This document shows, piece by piece, positions 43,036 to 51,462 of a DNA stretch of 64,000 nt. Numbering within the stretch: the stretch's first letter is position 1; every line of letters begins with the position of its first letter. The translations under genes were made by a program, and so were the position numbers. The notes under the pieces were generated by a model that worked only from the letters and a program-made list of their open reading frames with translations, did not search any database and was not told where the DNA came from. Origin of the DNA: Thermohalobaculum sp965263335 (lineage in GTDB: Bacteria; Pseudomonadota; Alphaproteobacteria; Rhodobacterales; Rhodobacteraceae); the NCBI GenBank assembly GCA_965263335.1, contig CBDHHE010000001.1:1922001-1986000 (forward strand), given 5' to 3'.

Positions 43036-44067
43036 CTATTGTATTCCAAGAGCCTCTCCAACGCTGCCGCGCCAAAGAGTTTCACAATCTTGCCCCCGAG
43101 CCGCGCAACTCTCAAGCCACGCCGGCAGAGACACGGTTTGAAGGCTGTTTCTGATCAGCGCACGGTCGGCATCGGTCACGGGTGCAGCGGTGAGAGTATG
43201 TGACGGCACCGTGGTGCAAGGCTCGGCGCCGACGTTGCACCGCAGCGCATCTTCGTAAAGTTCGCGAGAGTAGTTCCAAACCTCATCGATGTACGCGCTG
43301 AAGGCCGCGGTCAGTTTGGCTCTTTCAGTTTCGGAGAAGCTCCTCCAACGGTCGAAATTGATCGCATAGGCATTGAATGCAATCTGGAACCCGATTGGCA
43401 ATGTAGATTTCGAGTTGGTCACCCATCCCGCTGTATTGGCCGAGCTGGGGCCCGTGATGGCGCAGTCAATCAAGTCGAGCTCCAGCGACCGGCGCACCTC
43501 ACTGAACTTGATCGGCACCGCGATCCCGCCAAGATGCTCGATGACGGCACCCAGATTGGCATCATAGACACGGACGCGCTTGCCGGAGACATCCGCAATG
43601 GTCGAAATCTCCGTCTTACAGAACAGCACCTGAGGTCCGAACGGCCAGACCCCCAACAGGTGAGCGTTGTAGTTCTGCCTGAGATGGGCCCGGAGCACGG
43701 GTGTGTAGGCACGCGCAACCTTCTCGGCAATTTCGTAGTCCGTGACCATGCCAACGAGATCAAGGCCAAGCAGCAAGGGGTCGCGTTTGGAGGTCACCGC
43801 GATCCCAAGCGATGCGATGTCCACGACGCGGCTCTCAACGAGATCGAGAGCCTCCTCCGGATCCATATCCAGCTTGTCGATCGGACCATAGTTCACCGTC
43901 AGATTCAGACCAGATGTTTTGCCGAGGTTCTCGAAGAACGGTGTCTCCTTGTTGATCTGAATGTTCCCGGTGTAAGACACGCTACCTGCGACATTGAGAG
44001 TGCTGTCTTGGGCCAAAGCAGTGCCAAGCATCAGCGAGAATGCAACAATTAGCGTAGTCATACGCAT
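43036..44067 (-). CDS. DctP-type (TRAP) periplasmic solute-binding protein, sensor-linked
   Basis: A 343-residue secreted protein with a signal peptide (residues 1-21, ending ALA). The fold is the TRAP-SBP type: the C-lobe has GKRVRVYDANLGAVIEHLGGIAVPIKFSEVRRSLELDLIDCAITGP in part, where the conserved Arg of the family (KRVRVYD) binds a carboxylate. No TRAP permease genes (dctQ/dctM) are nearby; a histidine kinase and regulator follow. It therefore probably acts as a ligand-sensing subunit. GGGAGGA precedes the ATG. A perfect CtrA-type site lies about 42 bp upstream. Cysteines near the C-terminus (RCNVGAEPC, SCAARGQDC) may form disulfides. Confidence 0.87.
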   Translation of the reverse strand: MRMTTLIVAFSLMLGTALAQDSTLNVAGSVSYTGNIQINKETPFFENLGKTSGLNLTVNYGPIDKLDMDPEEALDLVESRVVDIASLGIAVTSKRDPLLLGLDLVGMVTDYEIAEKVARAYTPVLRAHLRQNYNAHLLGVWPFGPQVLFCKTEISTIADVSGKRVRVYDANLGAVIEHLGGIAVPIKFSEVRRSLELDLIDCAITGPSSANTAGWVTNSKSTLPIGFQIAFNAYAINFDRWRSFSETERAKLTAAFSAYIDEVWNYSRELYEDALRCNVGAEPCTTVPSHTLTAAPVTDADRALIRNSLQTVSLPAWLESCAARGQDCETLWRGSVGEALGIQ

Positions 44068-44372
44068 CGCGTCCTCCCATTCCCTGTACTTCATCTCTTC
44101 CATCGCGGCGTTAACCATTGATTAACGTATTTGGAATTTCGGCTTCGGTCCTTCTTTGCCGGATTTTCGAGCTTAGATCGCTCTGCTTCTGCTCTGAGCG
44201 GCAACTCAGGTCTTCGCGGCCCATTCCAGCGCCAGCCGCTGCGCGCGCCGCGTTCGGCTATTGCCATCGGCCTGAGCGTTCAACGGCAGCGAAGCAAGAC
44301 GACCCAACGTCAACGATTTCGTTGTCGTTCATGCGCTCGCCAAAGACCGCGAGCCAAGCAAACTGGGATTGG
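44068..44372. other. 305-bp region between phnF and the SBP gene
   Basis: No supportable gene. It contains the CtrA-type palindrome at its left end and otherwise unassigned sequence. Plus-strand ORFs here run into phnF antisense and lack ribosome sites. Confidence 0.5.
44109..44127. promoter_or_regulatory. CtrA-type binding site (TTAA-N7-TTAAC) upstream of the SBP/kinase/regulator operon
   Basis: CGTTAA-CCATTGA-TTAACG is a perfect inverted repeat. It contains TTAA-N7-TTAAC, the full CtrA consensus, and also the TTAACCAT half-site form. It lies 42 bp before the ATG of the DctP-type protein. Confidence 0.6.
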
Positions 44373-45086
44373 TCAGAAGCTGAACGCAATGCGATCGGCC
44401 CGAAACACTGAGAGTGCGACCTCAACCACAGTGCCGGCCGGGTCGACGTTCACACCGGTGCTGACAAGGACCGGCTGGCTGCAAGGGATCTCCAGTACCA
44501 GTGCTTCGTGGTGTGTGGGCAGCCGGGCTTCCACCTGCGTGCTCTGGCGGCGGCACTCGTGGACACCGAATTGAGCCAGCGCCGCTGTCACACTGCCCAG
44601 TCTGCCTATCTTCTCAAGAATGCCCTCGAAGCGGCTCACGGGAAAGTGCCCCCGCGCCAGCACGGTCGGCCGTTGATCGATCAACCGCAGAACCTCGGAT
44701 TGATAGACCCTCGTCCCGAGCTTCAGTCCCATCTGTCGCGCCAGGTCCCGCGATGCACGAACAGTTCTTGAACCGATCATGCGGGAGGTGTTCGGCATGC
44801 CCAGGCGAGACATGCTCTGTCCCCAGCGCGGGGAATCTTCGATCCTGTAGTTGATGACGTTCTGCGCGACGATGTAGCCGAGGCCTTGCCAGCTCTGGCT
44901 GTGGCCTTCGTCCCGCAGGCGTTCCAGCACCCGGCGCGCGCCGTGCCGGGTCAGCCCCGTGCGCGTTGCCAATGCTGCAATCGTCGGCAAGCGGGTCCCG
45001 GCCGAGAGGTCGCCGCGATCAATCTGACCGCGCAGGTCGCGATAGACCGATCGCCAAGCCGTCGTCTCCTGCCCGCCTCGTGTCAT
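44373..45086 (-). CDS. phnF: GntR-family regulator, PhnF type (HutC subfamily)
   Basis: A 237-residue transcription factor. The N-terminal winged helix (YRDLRGQIDRGDLSAGTRLPTIAALATRTGLTRHGARRVLERL in part) is GntR; the C-terminal UTRA domain (residues about 85-230) binds an effector, with LKLGTRVYQSEVLRLIDQRP and the terminal DPAGTVVEVALSVFRADRI. It is divergent from phnDCE and probably represses it. A TGGT-N6-ACCA palindrome in the intergenic region is a candidate operator. Confidence 0.88.
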   Translation of the reverse strand: MTRGGQETTAWRSVYRDLRGQIDRGDLSAGTRLPTIAALATRTGLTRHGARRVLERLRDEGHSQSWQGLGYIVAQNVINYRIEDSPRWGQSMSRLGMPNTSRMIGSRTVRASRDLARQMGLKLGTRVYQSEVLRLIDQRPTVLARGHFPVSRFEGILEKIGRLGSVTAALAQFGVHECRRQSTQVEARLPTHHEALVLEIPCSQPVLVSTGVNVDPAGTVVEVALSVFRADRIAFSF

Positions 45087-45186
45087 CGGTTGCTCTCGAT
45101 CTGTTCAGATGCTGGCAATCATCGCGCATTTCCGTAACGCGCATGTGTCAGGCCGGCGATCGTCACAAACATCGGGACATTGCGTG

Positions 45187-45202
45187 ATGGTTTGATGACC
45201 AT
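45187..45202. promoter_or_regulatory. Candidate PhnF operator
   Basis: ATGGT-TTGATG-ACCAT is a perfect 5-bp-arm palindrome in the phnF-phnD intergenic region. HutC-type GntR regulators bind TGGT/ACCA half-sites of this kind. Confidence 0.5.
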
Positions 45203-45373
45203 TTGGCGGGTGTGATGGAGCTGCCATGTTTTCCCGGCACGCTGCAACGCATCCGGCGGGCAGATCTTCGGGGGCAGAGCCTCAGGTGCTGCAGTGCCGC
45301 CGGGCAAGCAGCGGATCGAAAGCCGGCAGCAAAGATCGTGCCGGCACGACCATCCAGGAGAGGGGAACCATCC

Positions 45374-46291
45374 ATGCCATCGTCTCGAATTCTCGCAGCA
45401 ACATTGATCGCGGCACTGCCCGTGACCGCCAGTGCTGCTGACATGCCGACCGGGGGTGAAAACGACCCGGTGCGCGTCATCATGGTGCCGGCCGAGATCG
45501 GTTCACGTGACACGCTCAGCGACTACCGCCCGGTGTTCAACGCGATCACCAAAGAGTACGGCATCCACTTCGACCTGAAGCTCGGCGACTCCTATGCCGC
45601 TGCTGTTCAGGGCCTGTGTAACGATCAGGCTGACATTGGTTGGTATGGTGCGGTGACCTATGGCCAGGCCCGTGAGATCTGCGGCGCAGAGTTGCTGGCC
45701 GTGGACGTCAAGAACGACGAGGCCGTGTACTATTCCGGCATCTACACGCGCAAGGACTCGGGCATCGAAGCTCTCGACGAGCTGAAGGGTCATAGCCTCG
45801 CCGTAGGTGATCCCAACTCGACGTCATCCTTCAATTTCCCCTTCGCCATGGTGATCGCCGCGGACATCGACCCAGCAAAGGATCTGTCGAAAATCGTGAT
45901 CGCGGGCAGCCACACCAACTCGATCGCCGCGCTGCAGGAAGGGCGCGTGGACGCGGCCGCGGCCTCGTTCAACGCCTGGGAAAAGGCTGTGAAGAAGGGC
46001 GTGATCGATCCGACCGTGTTCCGCGTGCTGGCGAAATCTGAGGGGATCCCGAACCCACCGCTGGCCATGAACGCCAAGCTGTCGGATGAGCTGAAGGCCA
46101 AGATCCGTCTGGCGTTCTCGGAGATCCACACCAAGGTCGATCCTCAGTTCATCCGCGGATATGGCGGCAAGACAGTGGACCGCTACGACACCGAGTATCC
46201 GCTCGAGAAGATGCTTGGCGCGTTGGACAAGCTGAAGGCGCTCACCAAGCGCGTCAAAGGCGAGATCATCGAGAAGGCCGGCGAACGCTGA
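45374..46291 (+). CDS. phnD: Phosphonate ABC transporter periplasmic binding protein
   Basis: A 305-residue secreted protein. A signal peptide (residues 1-22, ending ASA) precedes VRVIMVPAEIGSRDTLSDYRPVFNAI. The ligand residues typical of PhnD are in ADIGWYGAVTYGQA and VGDPNSTSSFNFP, the Ser-Thr-Ser phosphonate cradle. The ATG at 45374 follows GAGAGGGG; longer in-frame starts are unlikely because they precede the signal peptide. It is first in phnDCE, and a strong hairpin follows it. Confidence 0.93.
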   Translation: MPSSRILAATLIAALPVTASAADMPTGGENDPVRVIMVPAEIGSRDTLSDYRPVFNAITKEYGIHFDLKLGDSYAAAVQGLCNDQADIGWYGAVTYGQAREICGAELLAVDVKNDEAVYYSGIYTRKDSGIEALDELKGHSLAVGDPNSTSSFNFPFAMVIAADIDPAKDLSKIVIAGSHTNSIAALQEGRVDAAAASFNAWEKAVKKGVIDPTVFRVLAKSEGIPNPPLAMNAKLSDELKAKIRLAFSEIHTKVDPQFIRGYGGKTVDRYDTEYPLEKMLGALDKLKALTKRVKGEIIEKAGER

Positions 46292-46311
46292 GCCACCGCT
46301 GAATTTCTAGC

Positions 46312-46334
46312 GGCCCGCGCGACGTGCGCGGGCC
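46312..46334 (+). other. Strong hairpin between phnD and phnC
   Basis: GGCCCGCGC and GCGCGGGCC form a perfect 9-bp stem with a GACGT loop, 20 bases after the phnD stop and without a U-tract. It probably stabilises phnD mRNA. Confidence 0.65.
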
Positions 46335-46362
46335 ATTCTCCAATCGCAGTTAGGACACCTGA

Positions 46363-47184
46363 ATGCTGAATTTCGAGGGGATCACCCACGTCTTCCGTGA
46401 CGGCACTCGCGCCGTCCACGGGATCACTCTAGATGTCCCCAAGGGTCAGTTCTGCGTCCTGCTCGGACCTTCAGGCGCAGGAAAGTCAACTCTATTGAAC
46501 ACCGTGAACGGCCTCGTCATGCCAACCGAGGGGCAAGTCGCTCTGGATGGCGCGGCCGTGACCTTGAGCAACCTCGCCGAGATCCGCGGACGGATCGGGA
46601 TGATCCACCAGCAACTGCATCTGGTCCCGCGCCTGAGTGTGCTGCACAATGTGCTATCGGGGCTGCTTCCGGTGACGCCAACCTGGAAGGCGTTGCTGAA
46701 ACTGTTTCCAATCGATCAGCAACGGCTCGCCTGCAAACTCCTGGAAGAGGTCGAGCTGGAAGAACGCCAGATCTATCGCCGGGCCTCCGAGCTGTCCGGC
46801 GGTCAACAACAGCGCGTCGCCATTGCCCGCGCCTTCATCAATGATCCGGATGTTGTGCTGGCCGACGAGCCCGTCGCCAGCCTGGATCCGACCGTCAGCC
46901 GCCATGTGCTGCGGTTGCTCCGGGAAGCCTCCCGCCAGCGTGGCACCACGGTGGTTTGCAGCCTGCACCAGGTCGAGTTCGCGATCGAGTTCGCCGACCG
47001 CATTGTCGCGCTGCGCGACGGCGAAGTGGTGTTCGATGACGGCCCCGCCGCGCTGACAACGGACCGTCTGCACCAGATCTACGGCGGCGATCATGGCGAC
47101 CTGACCGGCGCCGACCTGCCTACCCGGATCACTCAGGACGGGATTGTTGGCCAAAGCGCGGCGATGCGCGCCATCACCGGATAG
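46363..47184 (+). CDS. phnC: Phosphonate ABC transporter ATP-binding protein
   Basis: A 273-residue ATPase. Walker A is GPSGAGKST, the Q-loop MIHQQLHLVPRLSVLHNVLSG is PhnC-diagnostic, the signature is LSGGQQQRVAIARA, Walker B is VVLADEPVASLDP, and the H-loop is VVCSLHQVEFAIEFA. AGGA precedes the ATG. Nine bases separate its stop from phnE. No C-P lyase genes (phnGHIJKLM) are in the window, so substrate processing occurs elsewhere or by another route. Confidence 0.94.
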   Translation: MLNFEGITHVFRDGTRAVHGITLDVPKGQFCVLLGPSGAGKSTLLNTVNGLVMPTEGQVALDGAAVTLSNLAEIRGRIGMIHQQLHLVPRLSVLHNVLSGLLPVTPTWKALLKLFPIDQQRLACKLLEEVELEERQIYRRASELSGGQQQRVAIARAFINDPDVVLADEPVASLDPTVSRHVLRLLREASRQRGTTVVCSLHQVEFAIEFADRIVALRDGEVVFDDGPAALTTDRLHQIYGGDHGDLTGADLPTRITQDGIVGQSAAMRAITG

Positions 47185-47193
47185 GAGGCCCCC

Positions 47194-48195
47194 ATGGCTG
47201 TGACAGATCAGACGCGTCTGCCCTCGGAAAGCTGGGAACTGCACCGCACCATCACCTCGCGCACCATCGGCATCCTGCTGATTATCGTGATCCTTGCGGG
47301 GTTCTCTGCCAAGAATGTCGAGCTCGACAAGGCAGTCAGCGAAACCTGGGGCGCCGTCGCCTCAGTCTTCGGGTTTGGCGAGTCCAAAGTGATCAATGGA
47401 GCATCGAACTTCCTCGGCAAATCCTTCCCGCTTCAGATGTCCACGATCCAGGAAACCAATCGGATCGAGGAATTCGACGCCGACAATCTGCCCCTGTTCT
47501 CCTATGTCGAAGTTCGGACCGAGCGCGAGTACTCGGTGATCGAGGAGAACTACACCGAAATCGAGGCTGAGTTCCTGGTCAAACCCATTGGCTACCTCGT
47601 CAAGGTGCTGATCAAGATGTGGGAGACCATCGAGATGGCAATCTGGGGCACCGTGTTCTCGGTGCTTCTGGCGGTCCCACTGGCCTATTGTTCCGCGCAA
47701 AACTACACACCGCATCATGCCGTCTATCAGGTCGCCCGTGCGGTCTGCAGCTTCAATCGTGCGATGCCCGAACTGATCCTGGCGTTGTTCTTCGTGCTTA
47801 TGTACGGGTTCGGGCCGATTGCCGGGATCATGGCGCTAGCGCTGCACACCTCCGGTTTCTTGGGCAAGTTTTTCGCCGATGAGATCGAGAACGCCGACCC
47901 AGGACCGCAACGTGCCCTGCGCGGGACCGGAGCGAACAAGATCAAAGTGCTTCGCTATGCGGTTATCCCTCAGGTTCTGCCGCAGTACTATGCCTACATC
48001 CAGTACATCCTTGAGCGGAACATCCGCACCGCAACCGTGCTGGGCATCGTTGGCGCCGGGGGGATCGGGACCGAACTCAAGGGCCGCTGGGACCTGTTCG
48101 ACTATGACCATGTGGCGACAATCCTGCTGGTGATCTTCCTGACCGTAGTGGCTCTGGAACTACTGACCCAGAAACTCCGCATGCGCGCGATCTGA
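47194..48195 (+). CDS. phnE: Phosphonate ABC transporter permease
   Basis: A 333-residue permease. After one N-terminal helix (residues about 25-42) comes a hydrophilic stretch of about 90 residues, longer than in E. coli PhnE, then the transport core (IEMAIWGTVFSVLLAVPLAY) with the PhnE motif FNRAMPELILALFFV and the EAA-like ALRGTGANKIKVLRYAVIPQVLPQY. AGGAGG precedes the ATG. Only one permease is present, so it likely forms a homodimer. Its stop converges on the HAD gene over 113 bp. Confidence 0.93.
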   Translation: MAVTDQTRLPSESWELHRTITSRTIGILLIIVILAGFSAKNVELDKAVSETWGAVASVFGFGESKVINGASNFLGKSFPLQMSTIQETNRIEEFDADNLPLFSYVEVRTEREYSVIEENYTEIEAEFLVKPIGYLVKVLIKMWETIEMAIWGTVFSVLLAVPLAYCSAQNYTPHHAVYQVARAVCSFNRAMPELILALFFVLMYGFGPIAGIMALALHTSGFLGKFFADEIENADPGPQRALRGTGANKIKVLRYAVIPQVLPQYYAYIQYILERNIRTATVLGIVGAGGIGTELKGRWDLFDYDHVATILLVIFLTVVALELLTQKLRMRAI

Positions 48196-48308
48196 AACAC
48201 AACAGGGCGAATGTCCAACTCGTGCCGAGCGCCCAATGGGCTAAAAACTGGCGCACAGTGGACGGCAGAGTATCCAAGGCTCCAGTCGGTGCCTGCCCCT
48301 CGCGGCTG

Positions 48309-49124
48309 TCACCAGATCAGCGACTCGATCGAGTAGTCGGGAGCACAGGCCGGGTCCGTCACTGATTGCGGACCCGAGGTCACGAGAAGGGTTTGGAGCC
48401 CCATCGACGCCGCGCCTGCAATGTCGTGCTCAGGACTGTCGCCGATCATCAGGGTCCGCCTAGGGTGCGGATTGCCAAGTGCTTCCAAGGCCGCGCGGAA
48501 GATTTGCGCCGATGGCTTGCCGAGCATCGTTACCGTGCCGCCTAGGTCCCGGTAGACCTCGGCAATCTGACCTGAACTGAAGCGAACACCCTCACGGGTC
48601 TGCATCCACCGATCCGGATTGGCACAGAGGGCGGGGACCCCAGCCTTCGCAGATGGCAGGAGCAGAGCGCGATAGCTCCCAAGCGTGTTCGTTTCCGGCT
48701 CGGCGCCGGCGATCAGCATCAGGTCTGGCAAATTTTGGCTGGGCGGACCTAGTTCCAGGCCCAATCCGCTCAACGTCTGCATGTCTCCGTCGCGAGAGAT
48801 GACGGCAACACGTGCATTCTCCGGTAAATCACCTCTGGCCAGCATTGTCTCAACAAGGCCGCGCACAAGCTCGCCGGAGCTGATGACGGCGTCGAACAGC
48901 TCTTCACCGAATCCGAAATTCGCGAGCCGCCGCACATTGGCATCCCGTCGTTTTCCCGAGTTCGTCAACGCAGCGGTCAGCTTGGAGTTGGTTTTCAGGT
49001 TTTCGAGACAAATCCGAGCGCCGTCGCTGGCCGTGATCCCGTCGTGCAAGACGCCAAACTGATCGACAAGGACCGCGTCGAAACGATCTGCGATCTCCGA
49101 CAACCCGCCGATGGCGCGTGTCAT
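48309..49124 (-). CDS. HAD-superfamily class IIA hydrolase
   Basis: A 271-residue HAD phosphatase of the TIGR01459-like/NagD class. Motif I is VLVDQFGVLHDG, where the nucleophile Asp is followed by QFG rather than the common D-x-D. Motif II is ALTNSGK, and motifs III-IV are LGKPSAQIFRAALE and MIGDSPEHDIAGAASMG. It overlaps the upstream FGGY kinase by four bases (ATGA) and is the last gene of the polyol operon, so it may remove phosphate from a pathway intermediate or side product. The altered nucleophile motif is usual in this subgroup. Confidence 0.82.
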   Translation of the reverse strand: MTRAIGGLSEIADRFDAVLVDQFGVLHDGITASDGARICLENLKTNSKLTAALTNSGKRRDANVRRLANFGFGEELFDAVISSGELVRGLVETMLARGDLPENARVAVISRDGDMQTLSGLGLELGPPSQNLPDLMLIAGAEPETNTLGSYRALLLPSAKAGVPALCANPDRWMQTREGVRFSSGQIAEVYRDLGGTVTMLGKPSAQIFRAALEALGNPHPRRTLMIGDSPEHDIAGAASMGLQTLLVTSGPQSVTDPACAPDYSIESLIW

Positions 49125-50380
49125 TCGCTGCTCCTGACCGAACCAAGGGCCAACCGGGCGACACCCGCAGCGGCCTCATCCGAGATTGCGGACTTGACTG
49201 GCAGGCCCACGATACGCGCACGGATATCAGTCCATGTTGCATTTGCTGCCCCGCCACCGACCGAGCGCAGCGTTCTCGGGCGCGTCGCACCCAGCTCCGC
49301 CAACTTGCGATATCCTTCGGCTTCGATCCGGGCGATGCCCTCGAGCAGGCCGTGCAGAAAGGCACTGTCCGCTTCCGGGCGTGGCATCATTCGCGGAGCG
49401 AGATCGGGGTCGGAAACGGGAAACCGCTCGCCGGGACGGGACAGGGGATAGTAGTCCAACCCGCTTGACCGGACCGGATCGATCTCTACCGACAGCGCCT
49501 CGATCTGGTCAGCGGAGAAGTGATCTGCCAGCACCCCACCGCCGGTATTCGAGGCGCCGCCTGCCAGCCACATGTTGCCGATACGGTGACTGTAGATACC
49601 GTATTCCGGCGCGAAGACGGGGTGTTCGGACAGCAGTTTTATGGTCAGGGTCGTGCCAAGTGCCGTCACGCCATCGCCCGGGTCATTTGCACCCGTCGCG
49701 AGAAACGAAGCACAGCCATCCGTTACTCCTGCCACCAGTATCGCTCCCGTCGGCAGGCCATACCGGCCCGACGTGCCTCCGGTCGCTGTTCCCGCAGCCA
49801 CCACGTCGGGCAGCAGACCGGGACGCAGCGGTGTGCCTTCCAGCCAGTCAGGCCAACGGCGCGCGCACGGGTCGTAGCCGGATTTCAGGGAATTGCTCTC
49901 GTCGCTGGGCACCGCTCCCCCGGCCAGAAGAGCCGCCATCCAATCCGCCTGGTGGACGATCCGCGTCACACCGGGCCTGCCCTGAAGAACGATCGCCCGG
50001 GCCAGTCCGGAGGCTGCGCCGCGCGCCGCGGTCTCCCTGGGTGCCACGCGGTCGATGGCCTCGACAATCACCTGGTCATCCACTGCATCATTGTACATGA
50101 GTGCCGTGCCGACCGGGCTGCCGCTCTTGTCCAATCCCAGCACGGTACCGGACGTGCCGTCCACGGATACGGCTTCTATACTCCCGAGCGGCACATGCTC
50201 CGACAAACGGCTCAGAGCTGCCTCTAGGGCATGCGCCCAGATCGCCGGGTCACGCCGGTCAGACCCGAACTCGGACATTGCAGCGCTGGTCGAGGCAACA
50301 GCTCTGGCCTCGGCGTCGAGCACGACCGTCCGGACGCCACCTGTCCCCACGTCTATACCGAGTGCGATCCCCGCCGTCAT
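49121..50380 (-). CDS. FGGY-family carbohydrate kinase
   Basis: A 419-residue sugar kinase, shorter than the usual 490-520. The N-lobe begins LGIDVGTGGVRTVVLD and has VDGTSGTVLGLD; the catalytic Asp is in VAGVTDGCASFLATGA, and the C-lobe ATP site is in RTLRSVGGGAANATWTDI. The shape resembles small ribulokinase-like/YgcE-like kinases rather than glycerol kinase. It is coupled by ATGA overlaps to an aldolase upstream and a HAD hydrolase downstream. Together with the EryA-like kinase it gives this operon two sugar kinases. Confidence 0.85.
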   Translation of the reverse strand: MTAGIALGIDVGTGGVRTVVLDAEARAVASTSAAMSEFGSDRRDPAIWAHALEAALSRLSEHVPLGSIEAVSVDGTSGTVLGLDKSGSPVGTALMYNDAVDDQVIVEAIDRVAPRETAARGAASGLARAIVLQGRPGVTRIVHQADWMAALLAGGAVPSDESNSLKSGYDPCARRWPDWLEGTPLRPGLLPDVVAAGTATGGTSGRYGLPTGAILVAGVTDGCASFLATGANDPGDGVTALGTTLTIKLLSEHPVFAPEYGIYSHRIGNMWLAGGASNTGGGVLADHFSADQIEALSVEIDPVRSSGLDYYPLSRPGERFPVSDPDLAPRMMPRPEADSAFLHGLLEGIARIEAEGYRKLAELGATRPRTLRSVGGGAANATWTDIRARIVGLPVKSAISDEAAAGVARLALGSVRSSE

Positions 50381-51462
50381 GCCTTGCCGGACCTGGCAGC
50401 TTCGAGCGCCTGGCGGTGCTTCTCCGCATCCCAGTTCAGGAGGTCATGTTCTTCGCCCGTCGTCAGCCGCGTCACCGGCTCGCGAAGATCAGCCCGTACC
50501 AGCACATCGCCCAGTGCGCGCGCCAATGCCAGGACCGACGCTCCTGCCTCCGACGGGATCGCAGCACCCCGTCCGGGCACGAGCACGAGCTTCCTCGGCG
50601 GCCCATCCCATGTCGCTCTCAGAGATGCCTCCGGGACGGTTTCGCCGGGACGGGCCACAACCACGCCGGGACCGAGGAAGATCAGGTGATCCGGGTAGAG
50701 CGTGTTGCCGTCTGCCAATGCCAGCAAAGCCGGGTCCAGTGCCACCTGCTGCGTTGCGGACGAGGGCACAGGCATGAAGCCCGTTCCCACCAGGCTCGAT
50801 GTGAACGTCTTCAGAAATTCCGCGGCAACACCCTCGTTGTGGATTGGAGCTCTGACGGCAGCTGGCTCCAGCCGGGCCGAGACCTGTCGCAGCAGGCTTT
50901 CCGCGGCGCTTGGCGTCTCGCCCGCAACCAGGAGCCCGTGATTGCCCAGGACGACCACCTGCGTTGTGGATGTGAGTCTGGCAATGATCGACCGTGCGAG
51001 GTCCACGCCGGGCTTGATGTACGGCACGAAGATCGCGCCGAGATCGCTCAGCCGATCTGCCACAACCCTCTCCGCATCAGCGCGCATCGCCACTGCGATG
51101 GTCGCCACGCAATGGGTGTGCAGCACGACTGGCCAGTCCATTGCAGCGTGGAAAGCGGTTTCGATCGAGGGGCGCAGATCAGAACCGGCACCCGCAAGCG
51201 CAAAGGTCTTGGCGTCCTCCGCCTCCGCACCGCCAGAGAGCAACGCAGCCTTCATGCCCGCCGGGTCAACCGGAACCATGATGTCGGTCTTGCGGGCATC
51301 GGACAACCACGTGCCGGAAGCCTTGACCCACATCGCCGTGTCAGACTTCAGCGATGTGTTTCCGCCGGGCCCTTGCACTTGCAGAGGATCGGCCCCCAAA
51401 CGTTCGGAAACCTCGAGGAGATCACGATACGCCGGAGTGTCTCTGAGCGCTTGCGCTGTCAT
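50377..51462 (-). CDS. Class II aldolase/adducin-family protein (long form)
   Basis: A 361-residue zinc-dependent aldolase-type protein. The metal site is VVLHTHCVATIAV (H-x-H) with VVVLGNHGLLVAG for the third His; GPGGNTSLKSD is the phosphate loop. The C-terminal 130 residues go beyond the simple fuculose-aldolase fold, as in the RhaD/YcgN-like group. It overlaps the GlpD-like gene upstream and the FGGY kinase downstream by four bases each. The likely job is retro-aldol cleavage of a ketose phosphate, or a related epimerase reaction. Confidence 0.83.
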   Translation of the reverse strand: MTAQALRDTPAYRDLLEVSERLGADPLQVQGPGGNTSLKSDTAMWVKASGTWLSDARKTDIMVPVDPAGMKAALLSGGAEAEDAKTFALAGAGSDLRPSIETAFHAAMDWPVVLHTHCVATIAVAMRADAERVVADRLSDLGAIFVPYIKPGVDLARSIIARLTSTTQVVVLGNHGLLVAGETPSAAESLLRQVSARLEPAAVRAPIHNEGVAAEFLKTFTSSLVGTGFMPVPSSATQQVALDPALLALADGNTLYPDHLIFLGPGVVVARPGETVPEASLRATWDGPPRKLVLVPGRGAAIPSEAGASVLALARALGDVLVRADLREPVTRLTTGEEHDLLNWDAEKHRQALEAARSGKA

